Source of the DNA: Callorhinus ursinus
Taxonomy: Eukaryota; Chordata; Mammalia; Carnivora; Otariidae
Direction: 5' to 3'
Length of the DNA: 64,000 bases
Assembly (NCBI RefSeq): GCF_003265705.1
Contig: NW_020312867.1
Span: forward strand, 1,745,615-1,809,614
Numbering within the stretch: the first letter of the stretch is position 1; every line of letters begins with the position of its first letter. Shown one piece after another: positions 23,031-37,087 of this stretch. A model generated the notes under the pieces. That model did not search any database. It was given only the letters and a program-made list of their open reading frames with translations, and was not told the DNA's origin. A program made the translations under genes and the position numbers.

Positions 23031-25944
23031 AAAAATAAGCCAAGAGGTCTAAATGCATCAGCAAGGGTGACTCTGAATATCCAAATATAGGTGGAAATTG
23101 CCATGAAAATTGTTAAAACATGCAGCTGGCTTAGCTGAGACATCTGAATGACCTAGCTTAATGCTTTGAGGAGAAAGGAGAAGGTAAGAATTCATGGCAA
23201 ACTCTGATTAGGTCAAACTGAATAGTAACAGTAATTTTTTAGTCCCCTAAATAGATCAGGTAGTAACAAACTCTGATCTCCCACCCTTCCTTTTTTTTTT
23301 TAATAGATTGTCTTTTCCCAAATAAAGTCATCTATAAACGTCATAAAAGTCATGGATGAACAAAAAAATTACGACTGAATCCAAACAAAACTATCCCCCC
23401 CACTCAACTCCAGCTCTCACTTGCCTTCCACTTCTCCTGCTCCCAGGCTCCCCTGGTTGGGCGGTGGCACCTCCTGACTAGCTGCCTTTCCACAGTTTTT
23501 CTCTTTGGTTCTGGAAAGGTAGAGGAGACAGACCACGAAAACCCAAGAATCTTTCTTCTCAACCTACCAGTCTGTCTTCTAACAAAAGTCTGGTCCACAA
23601 GCTCTGCTGCTACAAGGTTACAAACCGTGCCCTCAGCAGAAATTGAGCTTCTTTTCATGGTATCACTAAAATCAACGAGGTGAGACCCATTCAAAGTCTT
23701 CTGACTCATTTAAGTACACTACATCCCACAACCTCTTTAGTACAAGTACCACTCAGCTAGAGAAATGATGTGGCAAGGTGGTCACATGCTCCTTGTTTAA
23801 AATACCTGACACTTGTGTGCAATACAGGACTAAGCCTTTACCCTAATACTCACGCTACCCTGCCTACAACAGGAATGCGCAAGATTGAGACCTGCACAAT
23901 TTCTATCAGCAGGCTGACAGGCTGTAGAGCTCCTGCTCATCGGCCTTCTCCCTCTTTCTTCCTCTTGATGATCACAGTTCACTGTGGCTCCTTTCTGTAC
24001 TCGTCTTCCGATACTTGCTGTTCCCCCACTACCTATCTTCAGCAAGAGAAGACAAGGCAAATCCAAGTGGTCCTGTGGCTCTTCCTTTCCTGCTCATGCA
24101 TAATTTGTACCGGGGTGGTGGCAGGGGTGAGGGGCTGAGCTACCATTCGGCTGCATGCACCTACTGCAGCAAACCCTACCTCTCCCACGAGAGACTGCGG
24201 GGAGCCGTGAAACAGGTGAGGGTTCCACCAGACTTGCTGCTACTACCCTCTGAGTCAGGATCCTCAAGGGGAGGGGCAAGTGGGCACCTGTGATAAACTG
24301 CCTAGGTTTATTTGACTGCCAAGAAACGTTTAAAACACAGAGGGTGAGGCCCAGTGTGCAGTTCTAAGATAATGCCTAGGATTTATGCTCCTGGCAAAGC
24401 TCTGGAATCCTGCCTCATAGACTCTCTGAACTTGCCACAGAAAATGTGTCCAACATCCCCTGCTTCCTGTGGATCCAGCTGACACTGTGTGAACACAGAC
24501 CATCATGGAGCACTAAGACAACCCGCTGAAGGGAGCAAGGCTTCCACATTCTTTGCCTTTTTTGGTTAAGAGCAGTAGGCCAGGCCTGACATGCTGCAGA
24601 TGAGCTCTGAGATAAGAGGGTTAGAAATGACAGGGACTGACATTGCGGTGACCTTTCTACAGGAATTTCATTTTCAAAACAAACAAATTTATAAGCTTCT
24701 CCTCTAACCAACTCCTATAAGAAATACTGATCAAAATGTAAACATTGTCAAATCTATTTTTTTCTGGCTAGGAAGTATTTATGTAAGAAAAATTATGTTA
24801 GAAAGAACATCATAGGCAGAGGCTTGATTTGATGAGACAAGATTTCCAGTATCAAGACCCATGTTTCCCTTTATCATGCCCTGTTGTGCTATAGGACATA
24901 TGGTATATAAAAATCACCCACTGCTCAGCTACTCCCAATTAAGAGTCGTAAAGGGTTATTATGCACGAAGCAGTTTATGAAGGGCCCTGTTTTAAAGGTG
25001 GCCTGCTAAACTGAATTTAAGTCAAAGAACTTAATCTCATGAAGCCTGAGAGCCAAGCAGAAAGGGGAAGCTGACCCTCACCCTAAAATTATTTAACACA
25101 TCCAGTCAGCCCCCTTCATCCTGCCAGGAGGCTTATTACTTCTTGCCACTAAAGCTCAGAGGAGCTACACTTAGAAATCACAGCCTCTACTTAAACTACA
25201 ATTAATTCACTTCTCTTTCTTTCTTTTGTTTTTTAGGGAAAATATATAAATCTTCCAACTGAAAATAAGAATGCCACTTTTAACTTCCCTTCAAGAATCT
25301 ATGCGGGAACAAAAAACCGTAACTGATCTACACCTCTCCCCCAGCCAGCTCTGTGCTCCCATGTGACTCAGTGGCAGCTGCAACAGTTCAAAATGATACA
25401 CTCTAGGGTGTCACAGCAGGGCTGGAGCTGCTGAGTAAGATGCTGGGGAAGACAGAGGAAAAGGAGGAAGTTGTGCTCCAGCCCCAGTGCTCAGGGCCTC
25501 TCGGCTCCATTACTAAACCGGTAAGAAAGGTAAACACAAGCTATTTCCCAGAAAGGAAAATGACAAAATGGCTCCAATTAGAGGAATGTTCTCAGAGCGA
25601 TCCCACCCATCCGCTGTAGGAGTCAAATGGGAAGGAGCTTCGTATGCTTGGAATTGTACCACCAAGAATCTTCAGGATATTTCTTTCTCCCCAGCAAACC
25701 CTCTACACAAAAGGTTTAAGGGAGCTTCTGCTGCTGCAGCAAAAACTCCCTTCTGACAGGGATTTGCAGAAGCAAGAGAAGAATAAAAAAACAGCGTCTA
25801 CATATAATTATTTTAATAAAAATGAAACAAAAAATAGTCAATTTTAGGACTGGGCATATTTTCCAACTTTAATGTAATCATAAAGCTAAATATTCACAAT
25901 TTAACAGATGTCCATAAAATGCTTTAAAAAAAAAGATTTATTTT

Positions 25945-26066
25945 GGGGCACCTAGGAGGCTCAGTCGGTTTAGTGTCCGACTCTTAATCTTGGCTCAGGT
26001 CTTGATCTCATAGTCGTGAGTTTGAGCCCTGCATTGGGCTCCACTTAAAAGAAAAAAAAGAGAGAG
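25945..26066 (+). mobile_element. CAN-SINE copy 5 (short body)
   Basis: Head 'ggggcacctaggaggctcag' and tRNA-related part only, lacking the CT-rich 3' body before the A tail. Target-site duplication 'agatttatttt' / 'agatctatttt' at 25934 and 26067. Confidence 0.88.
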
Positions 26067-26173
26067 AGATCTATTTTAAAAATGCACCTGGGTCCCCTCA
26101 TCATAGAAAACCACATAAAACCATGATACTAGTACAAGAACTATTTACTATTTATAGTTAAGTATTTTTCTTA

Positions 26174-26357
26174 GGGGCACCTGGGTGGCTCAGTCAGTTA
26201 AGCTTTGGACTTTTGATTTCAGCTCAGGTCATGATCTCAGGGTTGTGAGACTGAGCCCCACATCTGGCTCCAAGCGGAGCGTGGAGCTTGCTTAGGATTC
26301 TTTCTCTCCCTCTGCCCCTCCCCTCTATTCATGCCCTCTCTCTAAAAAATAAATAAT
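26174..26357 (+). mobile_element. CAN-SINE copy 6
   Basis: Head 'ggggcacctgggtggctcag', full body and short 'aaataaataatt' tail. It lies about 105 bp from copy 5 in the same orientation. Confidence 0.9.
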
Positions 26358-27248
26358 TAAGTGTCTGGGTTTGTTTTTTTTAAGTCAAATGTCAAAAATC
26401 TAAGTTTTATGCAAATAACAAAGCCCCCCCCAAAATGGCCTCCTTAACAACCATTTTCATGGAAAACCAGGTTACTGATGTGCAGACAAACATGAGAGAT
26501 GCAAGCCTCCCAATGGTTTCTTCTTCTGAGCCAAATGCTGACCGAGTCAAGCCTCCCTGGAGGGCAGCTAAGAAGCAAAGGGTAGAAAGGCAAAGGTAGT
26601 TTCCACACGGAATAATTTTAGGTGATATTTATTATAATTTTAAGTGCTAAAAGGTTGGCCTGGGGTAAGGCAGCCTGTAGGTTACTGCACTGCATCTGGA
26701 TACAGTTTTCTCTAGAAGCAATAAAAAGACCAATTTCTTTCCATAAGCAAAAAAAAAAGAGGAGGGAAATAACATTTCCTGGCTCCTCCAGAAGACTAAG
26801 GGTATATCACATCTCTCCCACCAGAAGGAGGTTGCTGTGACAGAAAATGAGGAGTCAGAAAATCTAAGTTCAAATCCTACTCTACCACTTGCCTGTGGTG
26901 CACCATATGACTTCACCTTGCTGAGCTAAGCGTCCTTACATTTAGGATGGGAATGGAAACCATGCCTGCACCAGGGGGTGATGGCAGATCCGAATGAGAG
27001 GCACGTGCTAAACTGTTCAATGTGAATCAGCAGATCTGAGGCAGGAAAAGAACCACCACCACTCCCATGTTTATTGTGTCCTAGGCAGTCCTTACCCTCC
27101 TGACCTGCATGTTAAGAAACGGCATGCAGAACTCAAGAAAAAGTGTTAGTGGGATATAAAGATCCATCCTCCTACAAGCCATCTGAGTATGTCCCGAAAA
27201 CTTAGCACCTTTACTAGAAGTTGGTTTGAGCAAATGAAAGAGCCTCCG

Positions 27249-27434
27249 GGGGCGCCTGGGTGGCTCAGTTGGTTAAGCATCTGACTTTGGCTCAGGTCAT
27301 GACCTTGGGGGTCCTGGGATCGAGCCCTGCACTGGGCTGCTCCACGCTCAGCAGAGTCCGCTTCTCCCTCTCCTCCTCCCTGTGCTCTCTCTCCCTAAAG
27401 ATAAATAAAATCTTTAAAAAAATAAATAAATAAA
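27249..27434 (+). mobile_element. CAN-SINE copy 7
   Basis: Head 'ggggcgcctgggtggctcag' and A/T-rich tail. Flanks 'gagcctcc' at 27240-27247 and 27437-27444 are the duplication. Confidence 0.9.
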
Positions 27435-27849
27435 AGGAGCCTCCAACCTTCAAGATGGTGGAAGTCACAGATTTTTGTAACTAGGTAATACCACAGTCCA
27501 GTTCCATAAATCTAAAGGCCAAGAGACTGGAAAAAAATGTGTCTAAGCAGTGAAGCCTAGACCTCATGGGAGCATCACCAATGTGAAAGGAATCCCCCAT
27601 CAAAGATATAGTCTGACCTAGCCTAGAGATGAACTGAGCTGCAACCGTACCTACCACCTGAGATCAAGACACTGTGCCAAGCATTAGGACAGGGCTGGGG
27701 ATGACAGAGTGACAATCCAGACAGCATTTTATGGTCTGCTCAAGGAAATAACAAAATCATCCATAAACAGAATAACAAACCACGTGGTGCTCTGAAGCAA
27801 AAAGACAGGGAGACAGGACAGTATTTATGGGGGGAGGAGAGGAGAAAGC

Positions 27850-29200
27850 TGGTTTTGTGGGCTGGAGATGGAGGTGGGGGTCTCAGGGAAATACCGTTTG
27901 ACATGGAATATAAATGATGAAACAGGAATCAACAAGGGAAGAGTTAACCAGTGGGAAGGAAAGGGGGGAGAGTGTGCTCAGGGGGAGCAGCATATGTAGA
28001 GCCAGAGACAGAAAAGGCCAGCACAGACAAAGTGCAATGGAATGTGTTAAGAGATATGGCTGATGGTCAGCAGGGGCCAGCCATGGAGTGGGGCACGGAA
28101 CATGTGTTGGGAACATGCAAGGATTTGGGATTATATTCTAGGAGCCCGGGGAAGCCATTTAAATGTTTATACAGGGGAATGACCTGCTCAGAGCTACCTT
28201 TTGAAAAAAAATCACAGGGCTGCCATGTGAAGGATGAGTTACAGGACACAGGAACAAATGCAGGTGGGTCTGCAAAGAGGCTACTACAGGTGAGCAGGGG
28301 AGGAGTGGTGGCAGTGGGGGCTAAGGTGGTGGGTATGGAGACAGAGAGGAAGAGAAGGGGACAGATTCAAGAAAAACTGAGATGAAAACCACAAGAGCTT
28401 GCTGAGGTCGGGCAATGAGAGGCTTTCAGGCAGAGGTGCGGTACAAGGGCTGAGGAGTAGGCTGAGACAAGAGGAGGCTGAACTGACCCATCTGGGAGGT
28501 GGGACGAACAGGGAGTAATAGTAGATCAGCTCCAGTGTACACTCCTGACAAATGGCAATGCCGTTCTCCCAGACAGGGAAGGAGATGGGGAAGGGAAGGT
28601 TAGAAGAGGATGTCTGTGTTGGCCGTGTGACATGTGAGGTGTCTGCGGGAACAAGGTATATGGGTCTGAAGGGTCTGCGCTAAAGATCTAGATTTAAGCC
28701 ACCAGCACACAAGTGGTAGCTGAAGCCACTCTGAGTGTGTCACAAAAGGACAGAATGAGAAAAAGGCTAAAGGAATCCCAACATTTACAGGGTGGGGATG
28801 GAGAAAAGCTTACTAGGAACACACACAAAAATAAGACTGGAACAGAAACCAGAGAAGGAGAACACATAAAGGGTAATGAATAGTATTAAGCACTACAGAG
28901 AGGGCCAAAAAGAGCAAAGGAAACAAAAGACGGGGTGGGGGGGCAGGGGGGGAGCGGATATTTATCTTGACGTTTGAGTCTGGACCAGTAGTGGGGGATT
29001 CTGAAGACAGCCACTTCAGTAGAATGTAGATATGCATGCCAAGCTGCAGTGGGTTCAGAAGTAAAGGCAGCAATGGAAAATGGGGTAGTTAAAAGGGACA
29101 GTGGGAGTGTGCTCATGTGAATGTTGTTGTTCTGTTTAATATTAGAGAGGCAGAGCATGCCATCTGCGGAGAAGGGCACCTGTAGCCAGTCCACTGGAGA
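27850..29200 (+). repeat. Ancient purine-rich interspersed repeat, copy A
   Basis: The order of short motifs ('ggggaagccatttaaatgtt', 'caggggaatgacctgctcag', 'gaagacagccacttcagtag') matches a widespread old mammalian repeat, also present in this window at 39190-40870. I cannot name the family with confidence. The 144-codon frame at 27951-28385 is part of it and is probably not a gene. A G-rich stretch lies at 28932-28953. Confidence 0.45.
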
Positions 29201-30781
29201 ATTCTTCCACAGAAAGGAAAATAAAGTGCCCCTGAAGGCCCCATGTGATAAGGAAAGGCAGACTCTAATAGCTTCGGGTTAGACAAGTGTTCGAGCCCGT
29301 TTGCCCCAGGTGAGGGTAACATTGCTATTTTATAAATGACAAACCACACCAAAGATAAAAGCCTGCAAGGACCACTGGCCTCAACAGAGAAAGCCTGGAA
29401 TGGGGACTACAGATCCTCATCACTGAATCGTAACTGGGTAAATGATATCCATGGGAATAACTCCTAGAAAGTCTATGCCTCACAGAACAGAAACACGATG
29501 GGCAAAATAAAAGGACCCAGAAAAGCACCAAATACATCATACCAGACATTTTGAAGAAAAAGTGGACTGAGTCCATTAATCACTATCCAAACCCCAAATG
29601 CTCAGAAGGCTGCTGGTAAATTTTTGTTGAGTTTAAAATTGCAAAGTTACTCTAAGTTCTCCAAGTACCTAATGAACGGATTAAGCAAGAGAGTTGTCCA
29701 CACTTTTTCCTAAAGATGTTTAAAGAATCTGAATAAGGGAGAAAACAAATTAAGGAGGCTTGCAAAGTCATAATGACAGCCGGTACCTTCACCTCTTCAC
29801 AGGAAGCACGCCACACCTTTGGGAGCTCATGGGCTTCGTTTGCAAAGGTTTCATTCTAACTCCTGATTACAACCACGAACACTTTTTGCTGTAATCATAA
29901 GAAAAGACTTTCTAATCTTAATTCAAGCCCTATTATCTTATAGAGATAAAAACAAAAGTCAGAAATGGAACTTCCAAGATTGCAAAGTATGACATAATCC
30001 AATTTTACTTTCTACAAAAATTGCAACTTGAAGTGGGTGAAGACCTACCTTACCAGTAGCAGGAACATTCCTAAATACTAAAATAGATCTTTGCTCAAAA
30101 TGACATGTATCCATTGGGTCAGACATTTAGACACTAGAGCTCAAATTTCTGTAATCTGAACCTGCTCTCAAAACGATGGTTCACTCAAGTCAGTGTTATA
30201 AGTAGCTATTTCCCACAGCCGTTTCAAATGTAAACATAACTTAAAACCCAGAAGAGAGCCCCATTTGTCTAATTAAACTATTCAATGCTCATTTCCTCAC
30301 ATAACAATGATTAATCCTTAACTTGGGGATGGATATCTCTATGTCCTATCTGTCTATCTCTAAAGCTCTATGAAGCACCAAACTGCTGAAGATGCTTTGG
30401 AAGAGCAGGAACTCCTAAGTCAGGAATGCACACTAAGTGGCAAAGACATTGAAATGTATATAAACTTCAACATACTTAAAGACAAGCAGGCATCTACACA
30501 TACACAGAGAATCCATTTTTCTAAACTTACAGGAAGGAAATAATGCAATCCTGGAAGTTAGCACAAAGTAAAAAAAAAAGAAAAAAAAACACCCAAAAAA
30601 TAAAACATACTCAATAAAAATCATCATTGATTATCCAACTATAGGTGTTCAAGCAACCATTTAAAATGTTTACATAGGTTTCTGTTAATAAGAGAAAACG
30701 ACACATAAAGTTAAAAAAAAAAGCAGGACAGAAAATTGTCTACATATTATGATCACTTTAATTTTAAAATTGTAGGAGAAA

Positions 30782-30985
30782 GGACGCTGGGATGGCTCAG
30801 TTGGTTGAGCATCCGGCTCTTGGTCATGGCTTGGGTCATGGTGTCAGGGCTGTGGGACTGGGCCCTGTGTTGGGCTCCACACTTGACTAGGAGTCTGCTT
30901 GGCCTTCTCCCTCTGCTCTTCCCCTGGCTCACTCTCTTTTCGTCTCTCATATAAATAAATACAATCTTTTTTTTTAATAAATAAA
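30782..30985 (+). mobile_element. CAN-SINE copy 8 (diverged)
   Basis: The head is altered ('ggacgctgggatggctcag') but the tRNA-like box, CT-rich body and A/T tail are clear. Probably one of the older copies. Confidence 0.85.
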
Positions 30986-31512
30986 ACTGAAGAAAAAATA
31001 AAGGAAACATACCAAAATCAAAAGTTTTCTGGGTAATGAGATTATAATTTTTTATACTTATTTTCTAAGTTTCCCTGTGATGTGTCTGTAATCATTAAAA
31101 CAGAAATAAAGACTATTAGTTGAATTAAGAATGAATGTTTTGGCAGGCAAGCAGTGACAAGGGGCCCAGATGCTGTTTTGACTTCACATGTATATGTACT
31201 TTATAAATATGAAAAATTAGTGCTACACACACCAGCTAAAACTCAGTGGAGCTATTCTGGAAAACAGGAAGAATCTCCAAAAGTTGGGATATAAAAATAT
31301 GGAAATGATGCTATGACTGAATGTATGGAATTCTAGCCGGGAGAGCTTTGAAATCATGTCACTTCTTTAATGTGAAGTCTCAAATGATGGCAAACCATGC
31401 CCTGAGGTCACCAAGTATGTGAAATACATTATAATGATAATAATGTGGCATTTTTCCCCCTGGGATGAAAAGGGATAAATACCAAAGTTTTTACATGGTA
31501 ACATTAAAAAAA

Positions 31513-31603
31513 TACACACAAGCACCCCCCCACACACATATGCCCATGCGTGCGCGCGTGTGCACGCACACACACACACACACACTCACTCACTCACTCA
31601 CAG
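31513..31603. repeat. CA / CACT microsatellite with alternating CG steps
   Basis: A compound repeat: a CA-rich lead, then 'gcgtgcgcgcgtgtgcacgc', then (CA)n, then (CACT)n. The alternating purine-pyrimidine stretch is of the kind that can adopt Z-DNA. It lies in intron 6. Confidence 0.8.
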
Positions 31604-33319
31604 ATAAAAGCTCTGGCTACAAATCTAACCTGAGTGTAAGGGTTGGCAGCAACTGAAAAGAATGAAAGGACTTCAAGGACACAGTCTCTAAACTCCAAAT
31701 TACTTGCAGAACCACACAGTTCAAGAAAAGTCCCCACTTACTGGAAGGAAACTTTGCAGGGGGAGGCTCCCATATCAAAGCGGGGGTGAAAAAGCAGGGG
31801 GCAAGGCATGAGCTGCTGTGTGGGGAAGGATGTGAGTGCAAACCCTCCATGGGGTCACTTGAGCAGTGTTAAGCAGACTGACCTTTTCAACAATGGCTTG
31901 ATCAGCCCATGGTGCTGATAGCACTGCTACTCTAGGGAGGAAAAGAATTATCTGGCTAAGGAAGGGCAGTGAGTATAGAGGACTGTGAGCAGGTGGGGCC
32001 AGGCCAGGCAGGGCTGTGAGAGGCAGTCTAGGCAGGGTCCCTAAGCTCCCAGGGAAACAATGCAGATGACTAGAGTCAGGAGATTAGGGTTCTGGTTCTC
32101 ACTGACTTCCTCCTCAACCTTGACTGCTCATAGACACTCTGAGCTTTGTTTTCTCATCTAAAATGAGGATTAGATCACCTGCTCCCATCTGTCCTTATTG
32201 GAATGGACAATGAGATACTGACTTTGAACATCATGGGAAAAAGAAGAATTTACTCCAAAGTTGACAAAAAATGGAGCTATCTCCACCTATTGCCTATCCC
32301 ATTATTGAAATAATGCTTTTAACCATCTGCACCCTGCAGGGAGGGGGCTGATGCTGCCAAAAACAACAGATGGCCATCAGTTTGGTTTAGTACCTTCTCA
32401 GCTACAGCCAAAGAATTTCTCAAGTTGTTATAACCAAACCGCAAACAGAAATATGAAGAGTCACCAGGCAATGTTGGATTCTGGGCCATTTTCCCCTTCC
32501 CAGCTGTCTGAAGTAGAAGGCTCTACTCCTGAGTATTCATCATGGCCAAGGGGGAGGTGCCAAGCTGGGGAGAAACAGCAGCAGCCCCAAGTTCAATGAT
32601 CCAATCACCCCCACGCCCCCTAGAGCATGCACAGTCATAGCCAGGAGGGTATTTAGAACCTTGGGGGCAGAGTCGGCTCTCTCAAACCTTAGAAAGGTCT
32701 TCTCAGAGGCCACTCTGAAATGCTTCATGCAACTATTTTAATCCCCCTACATAGATGGCATTTTTCTAAAACAAGGTTCTTGGGGATTGTTGAAATGATT
32801 CAACTTTGGCTACTCTGCTGTGTAGGATGTCTTCCGGCTGTTGACCTGATGGAATCAAATTTAAAATAAACAAAACAACAACAAAGGAAAACACAAACCT
32901 GGCGGAAAATTACCAGATGTCTGCCTTGGATTCTATTCCTGGTCTGTGGCAAACTCCCTTCTCTGGGTCTGGTTTCTTCACCAATTCAGGAGTCAGACTC
33001 CATGATGTCTAAGGTTCCATCCAGCTCAACAGTCCTGTTAACGACTTACACAGACACCCAGGCCTCGACGTGCCACTTCATTTTGAGGAAGAGTGAAGCT
33101 GGCTATCATGGTTGCGCCTTGGTGGCTTGGCTGAGTGCACACGCATCTGTATGCACGTCTTGTAAACATGGGGGTACGCACACCTACTAAAAGGCGGCAC
33201 ACACCACTGCCCTCTCCTGTAGTCCCTGACAAGCGTGGCACCTAAACAGGGCCTTTGCAATGTCAAATGCACCAGTAAGCGGGCCTCTAGCATACTTTTT
33301 TTAAAATTCTGCAGCAGAA

Positions 33320-33480
33320 ATTTTAAAAGATCTACATAAATAGAAAGAAGTCTTGTGTTCATGGACTGGAAGACTTAAGACTGTTAAAATGGCCATAGTT
33401 CCCAAAGCAATCTAGAGATTCAGTGCAACTCCTATGAAAGTTCTAATGACCTTTTTTTTTTTTTTTGCAGAAATGACAAC
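33320..33480 (+). mobile_element. Small LINE-1 ORF2 fragment
   Basis: Plus-strand 'gtcttgtgttcatggactgg' and 'atggccatagttcccaaagc' are typical of L1 ORF2 about 1 kb from its end. It is followed by a T15 run at 33452-33466. Confidence 0.65.
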
Positions 33481-34499
33481 CAAACACCATGATGTGAATG
33501 AAAATAACTGATATGTTATGGTCGTAAAACAGCGAGTACCTGTTCCTTTATTTTTTTTTTCCGATGTTCGTACAAATAGATCTGTATTCCCTCCCTCCAT
33601 CCCTTCCCCTTCCCCCCCACATGCCCTGATCACTCAGATGAACGTACCCACATCATGCTTTCTCCAAACTGACAAGACAGGAACTCTATCCGACCCATTC
33701 TGACATGGCTTGTGAGCTTCTAATAGACAACTGGGGTAACAGTCACCTCTGTCTACCAGAAACAAACTTTCCCTTTGCTCTAAGAACTGCAGTTTGGAGG
33801 CTTTTCTGGTACCTTTGGCCTCACCTTTTTGAATTAACCTTCTTCTGTACCCTCCACACTTCTTAACCACCTCCAGGCTACCATTTATGCTTCCCACCAC
33901 ATGCCCTCTTTCCCGTTTCTAGGTTTTCTCATGTTCGTGACAAAAGCATTGCAAATAGATTTGAAGCAGCCCCCTTCTAACCCTGCCTGGAGTTTAAAGG
34001 AAAGGTGGTAGGCCAATGTCACCATAACATCCAGAAACAGAAGCAAAAAACAAAAGAACAGGTAAAAAACAAAACCCTATCATCTCAAAATGAATCATGA
34101 TTCTACTTAAAGGGGAAAAAAGCACAAATGAGAAACCCATAGGAGTTTCTATCAAAAAGTCACTTTTTTTTACCACAAATTAAATCAGATTTGTCAAACC
34201 ACTTTTCATGCAATCTAAAAAAAAAAAAAGTCTTCTTTATAGAAAATTGATGAAATTTCATGCACAGAACAAATGTTTATTGAGAAACAATTATGTTCCT
34301 GGCACTGCAAGAGCCCAAGACCACCTAGGCTAGCAGACTTCAGAAGACCTGCTGAAGGGTATTACAGGGTTCAGAAACTGCCCATGTGTTTAATAAAAAC
34401 AAACTTCTAGCCAAATTAGTGTTATTATCAACATGTTAATCTTCTCGTCTATTTCAACTCAGACACAGTGAGCTAGGGTGTTCCCTTTACTTCTAACTC

Positions 34500-34620
34500 T
34501 CCGGTTCCTGCTGTTTCTCCCCCAACAGAATGTAAGCTCCTGAGGGAAGACAGCACATCTTACTCATTTTGGACATAATTCTGACTGGCACAGGCTGTGC
34601 TGACTTTATTCATGAATAAA
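34500..34620 (+). mobile_element. L2 3' end fragment
   Basis: 'cagaatgtaagctcctgagg' followed by the usual spacing to 'gaataaataagc' matches the L2 3' terminus. Confidence 0.5.
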
Positions 34621-36883
34621 TAAGCAGCTCCTTAAAGAGTACAGAGCCTGGTTCCCAATGGAGGACTGTAGCACTTCCCTCCCACCCGTTCTGTTTTTTT
34701 GTCTTTCTTCACACATTTGTCTGCTCCAGTCTGGCTTTCCCATTTATCAACCTATTTCTCTTCTTCAATTGTGATTTCCTTTTACAAAAAGCCTTTACTG
34801 CCTTCCAGGAAGTTTGGGTTTGACCTTAAACCACAATCAGAGTGGCCAACTGCCTCCTTAATCTACATTATGTACAATCCCCCGGTTTGGTTTTATGTTC
34901 ACCGATGCTGTTTATGCCACAATGACTTCCTTGAGGGCAGAAACACAATCTCCCTCTGTGGGCCATAACTGCCCCCTTCTATATGCCAGCATCTGAATCA
35001 TCCTTGGCTCTGAATCATCACATTCCCTACCCCAAAGCTTAGGAGCCACCCAGAAATCTAACATAAGATTCTTAAGTGAAAGACAAAAAGGTATGCTTGT
35101 TACATGTAGGAAGAGGTGAACTTAAAAAAAGGGGGCAGGTGGGACTCATGTGTTAACAAATTTGAACTTTGGGAAGAAAACAGGCTCTCAAGCAAATCAT
35201 GACATTTCCAGAGTTCTAAGAATTCCGTGTTCATACATTAAAGGTAATGAAAGGATTAAAAAATAAAAGCAGATTTCATTTACATTCTGATATGGCAATT
35301 TTAAAAACAAGGACTACCAGTGTTAAATAAGTGAATGTTAAAAAGGTAAGTATACTTGATGCACAGCCCTCATCAATGAACAACTGTGAGGATTTAGAAT
35401 AATTCATGTTGGTAACGCATCATCTTTCAAGTGGCATATACTTTCCAAGTTTTGCCATCACCATTAAGAGTATGGTGGAGTAAGACCAGTCTGTTCCGGA
35501 ACGTCAGAGAAAAATCATGAACTCTAGAAAGCAGACATTTTTTAGCAAACATGGATAAAGAAAAAACTAAAACCAGCTCTCAACATCTTACATTGTATGT
35601 AGTCTTTTGATTTTTTAAATAAGCAAATTTAGCTTCATTTTTACAGTGAATGGTTTTGTTCAAGTGGCTAAGTGACATGGTTTGAGAAAAGAAAGGAGCT
35701 TTAGCTCAGAATCTGTACTTTCCAGCAATGGGAGTCTCCTGTTCTGATTCTTAAGCAATGGAACCCCAGTGTCCAAATGAGCAGAGGAATTTGGGCTGGA
35801 AAGCTACAGAACAGACCCAAATCTCTGATCCATCTCTCTGCTTAATGACCTTTCATGGCATCTCACAAACCACTGGTTCTAAAGAAACCAGAATGATCCC
35901 CCAAGAAACATAGGGAGCCAAGTGCAACTGTGAGGAAGGGAAATAAACAAAGAGTTAATCCACTCTACCAACCCAATCTCCTTCTCAAAGACTCCGACCT
36001 CTATGGTAGCTTGCCACGTTCCACCCAACAACAGCTGCTCATGATAATCAATGTCTGACAGATCAGAGAAAGCCCTTAATGTGTCGCCAAGGGGCAGTTC
36101 AACAGATGGCATGGTGACTTACAACCAGAATCATTAATTACACTCTCTTATTAGTCCCGGGGCACAGTGCTGAAAATGCTTCCTCAGTGAAAGATGAGCA
36201 TTTCAGATAAATGACCGTCTGGTACCGCCTGCGAAACTCCCTTTAGGATTTCTGGTCAGTGTCGATTTCTAAATCCAAGCCATACTACTCTCACAACCGT
36301 TTCCCATCTTCTACTTCCAGGACGGCTTATGAAGTTCCCCCAACCACTACCCAGCCCTGCTCCCGTCATCCCTGCAGGTAAGGATAGGATCAGAAGTGCC
36401 CATCACTCATTGCCCTCCTCAAGTCAGCGACTGTGTGGAAAGGCAAACATGACAATCTCAGCCTCAGGGCTAGCTCGCCGTTTCCCCTTCCTCTGCGTCA
36501 GAGAACATGTTTCTTGAGTGCTGGGGTGGGGAGGGGGACTATCCCCTCCCTCCCTTACCTACTCCGGTGCTTCCTGTGATATTCGACTGATTCTCCAACT
36601 GAAAACTGTCTTCACCCCTGAAACTGCTAGCAGCTTAGGGCAAGCCAAGGTTCCCAAATGTCCACACCACACCGCTGGCTGTGTTATGCAGGCACTGATG
36701 TTAAACCACCATGTACTTATTGAGGAAGCCAGAAAAATGCATGGCAAGGAACTAGTCCTGAAGACCCTCCCCAAGGGCATTCAGGCTAATGCCAACTCAG
36801 GGTAGAAAGTAGTTCCTTCTCAACAGTTTGAGAACTGGACTCCATAAAACATTACTGTGACATTTTAGAACTGATTGCAGACT

Positions 36884-37087
36884 GGGCGCCTGGGTGGCTC
36901 AGTCAGTTAAGCGACTGCCTTCGGCTCAGGTCATCATCCTAGAGTCTCGGGATCAAGTCCCACATTGGGCTCCTTACTCAGTGGGGAGTCTGCTTCTCCC
37001 TCTGCTCTTCACCCTGCTCTTGCTCACTCTTTCTTTCAAATAAATAAAATCTTAAAAAAAAAGAATTAAAAGAATTAAAAAAAAAAA
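36884..37087 (+). mobile_element. CAN-SINE copy 9
   Basis: Head 'gggcgcctgggtggctcag', full body. Target-site duplication 'gaactgattgcagac' / 'gaactgactgcagac' at 36868 and 37088. It lies 458 bp downstream of exon 6 on the gene strand. Confidence 0.92.

Noticed and set aside
23404..23709. 101-codon minus-strand frame in intron 6 as a hidden exon or small gene
   Set aside because: No known domain and no convincing splice sites or family match; its length is within chance for this window.
27951..28385. 144-codon plus-strand frame as a gene
   Set aside because: It lies in an old purine-rich interspersed repeat and its composition (Gly/Lys/Glu-rich) reflects that.
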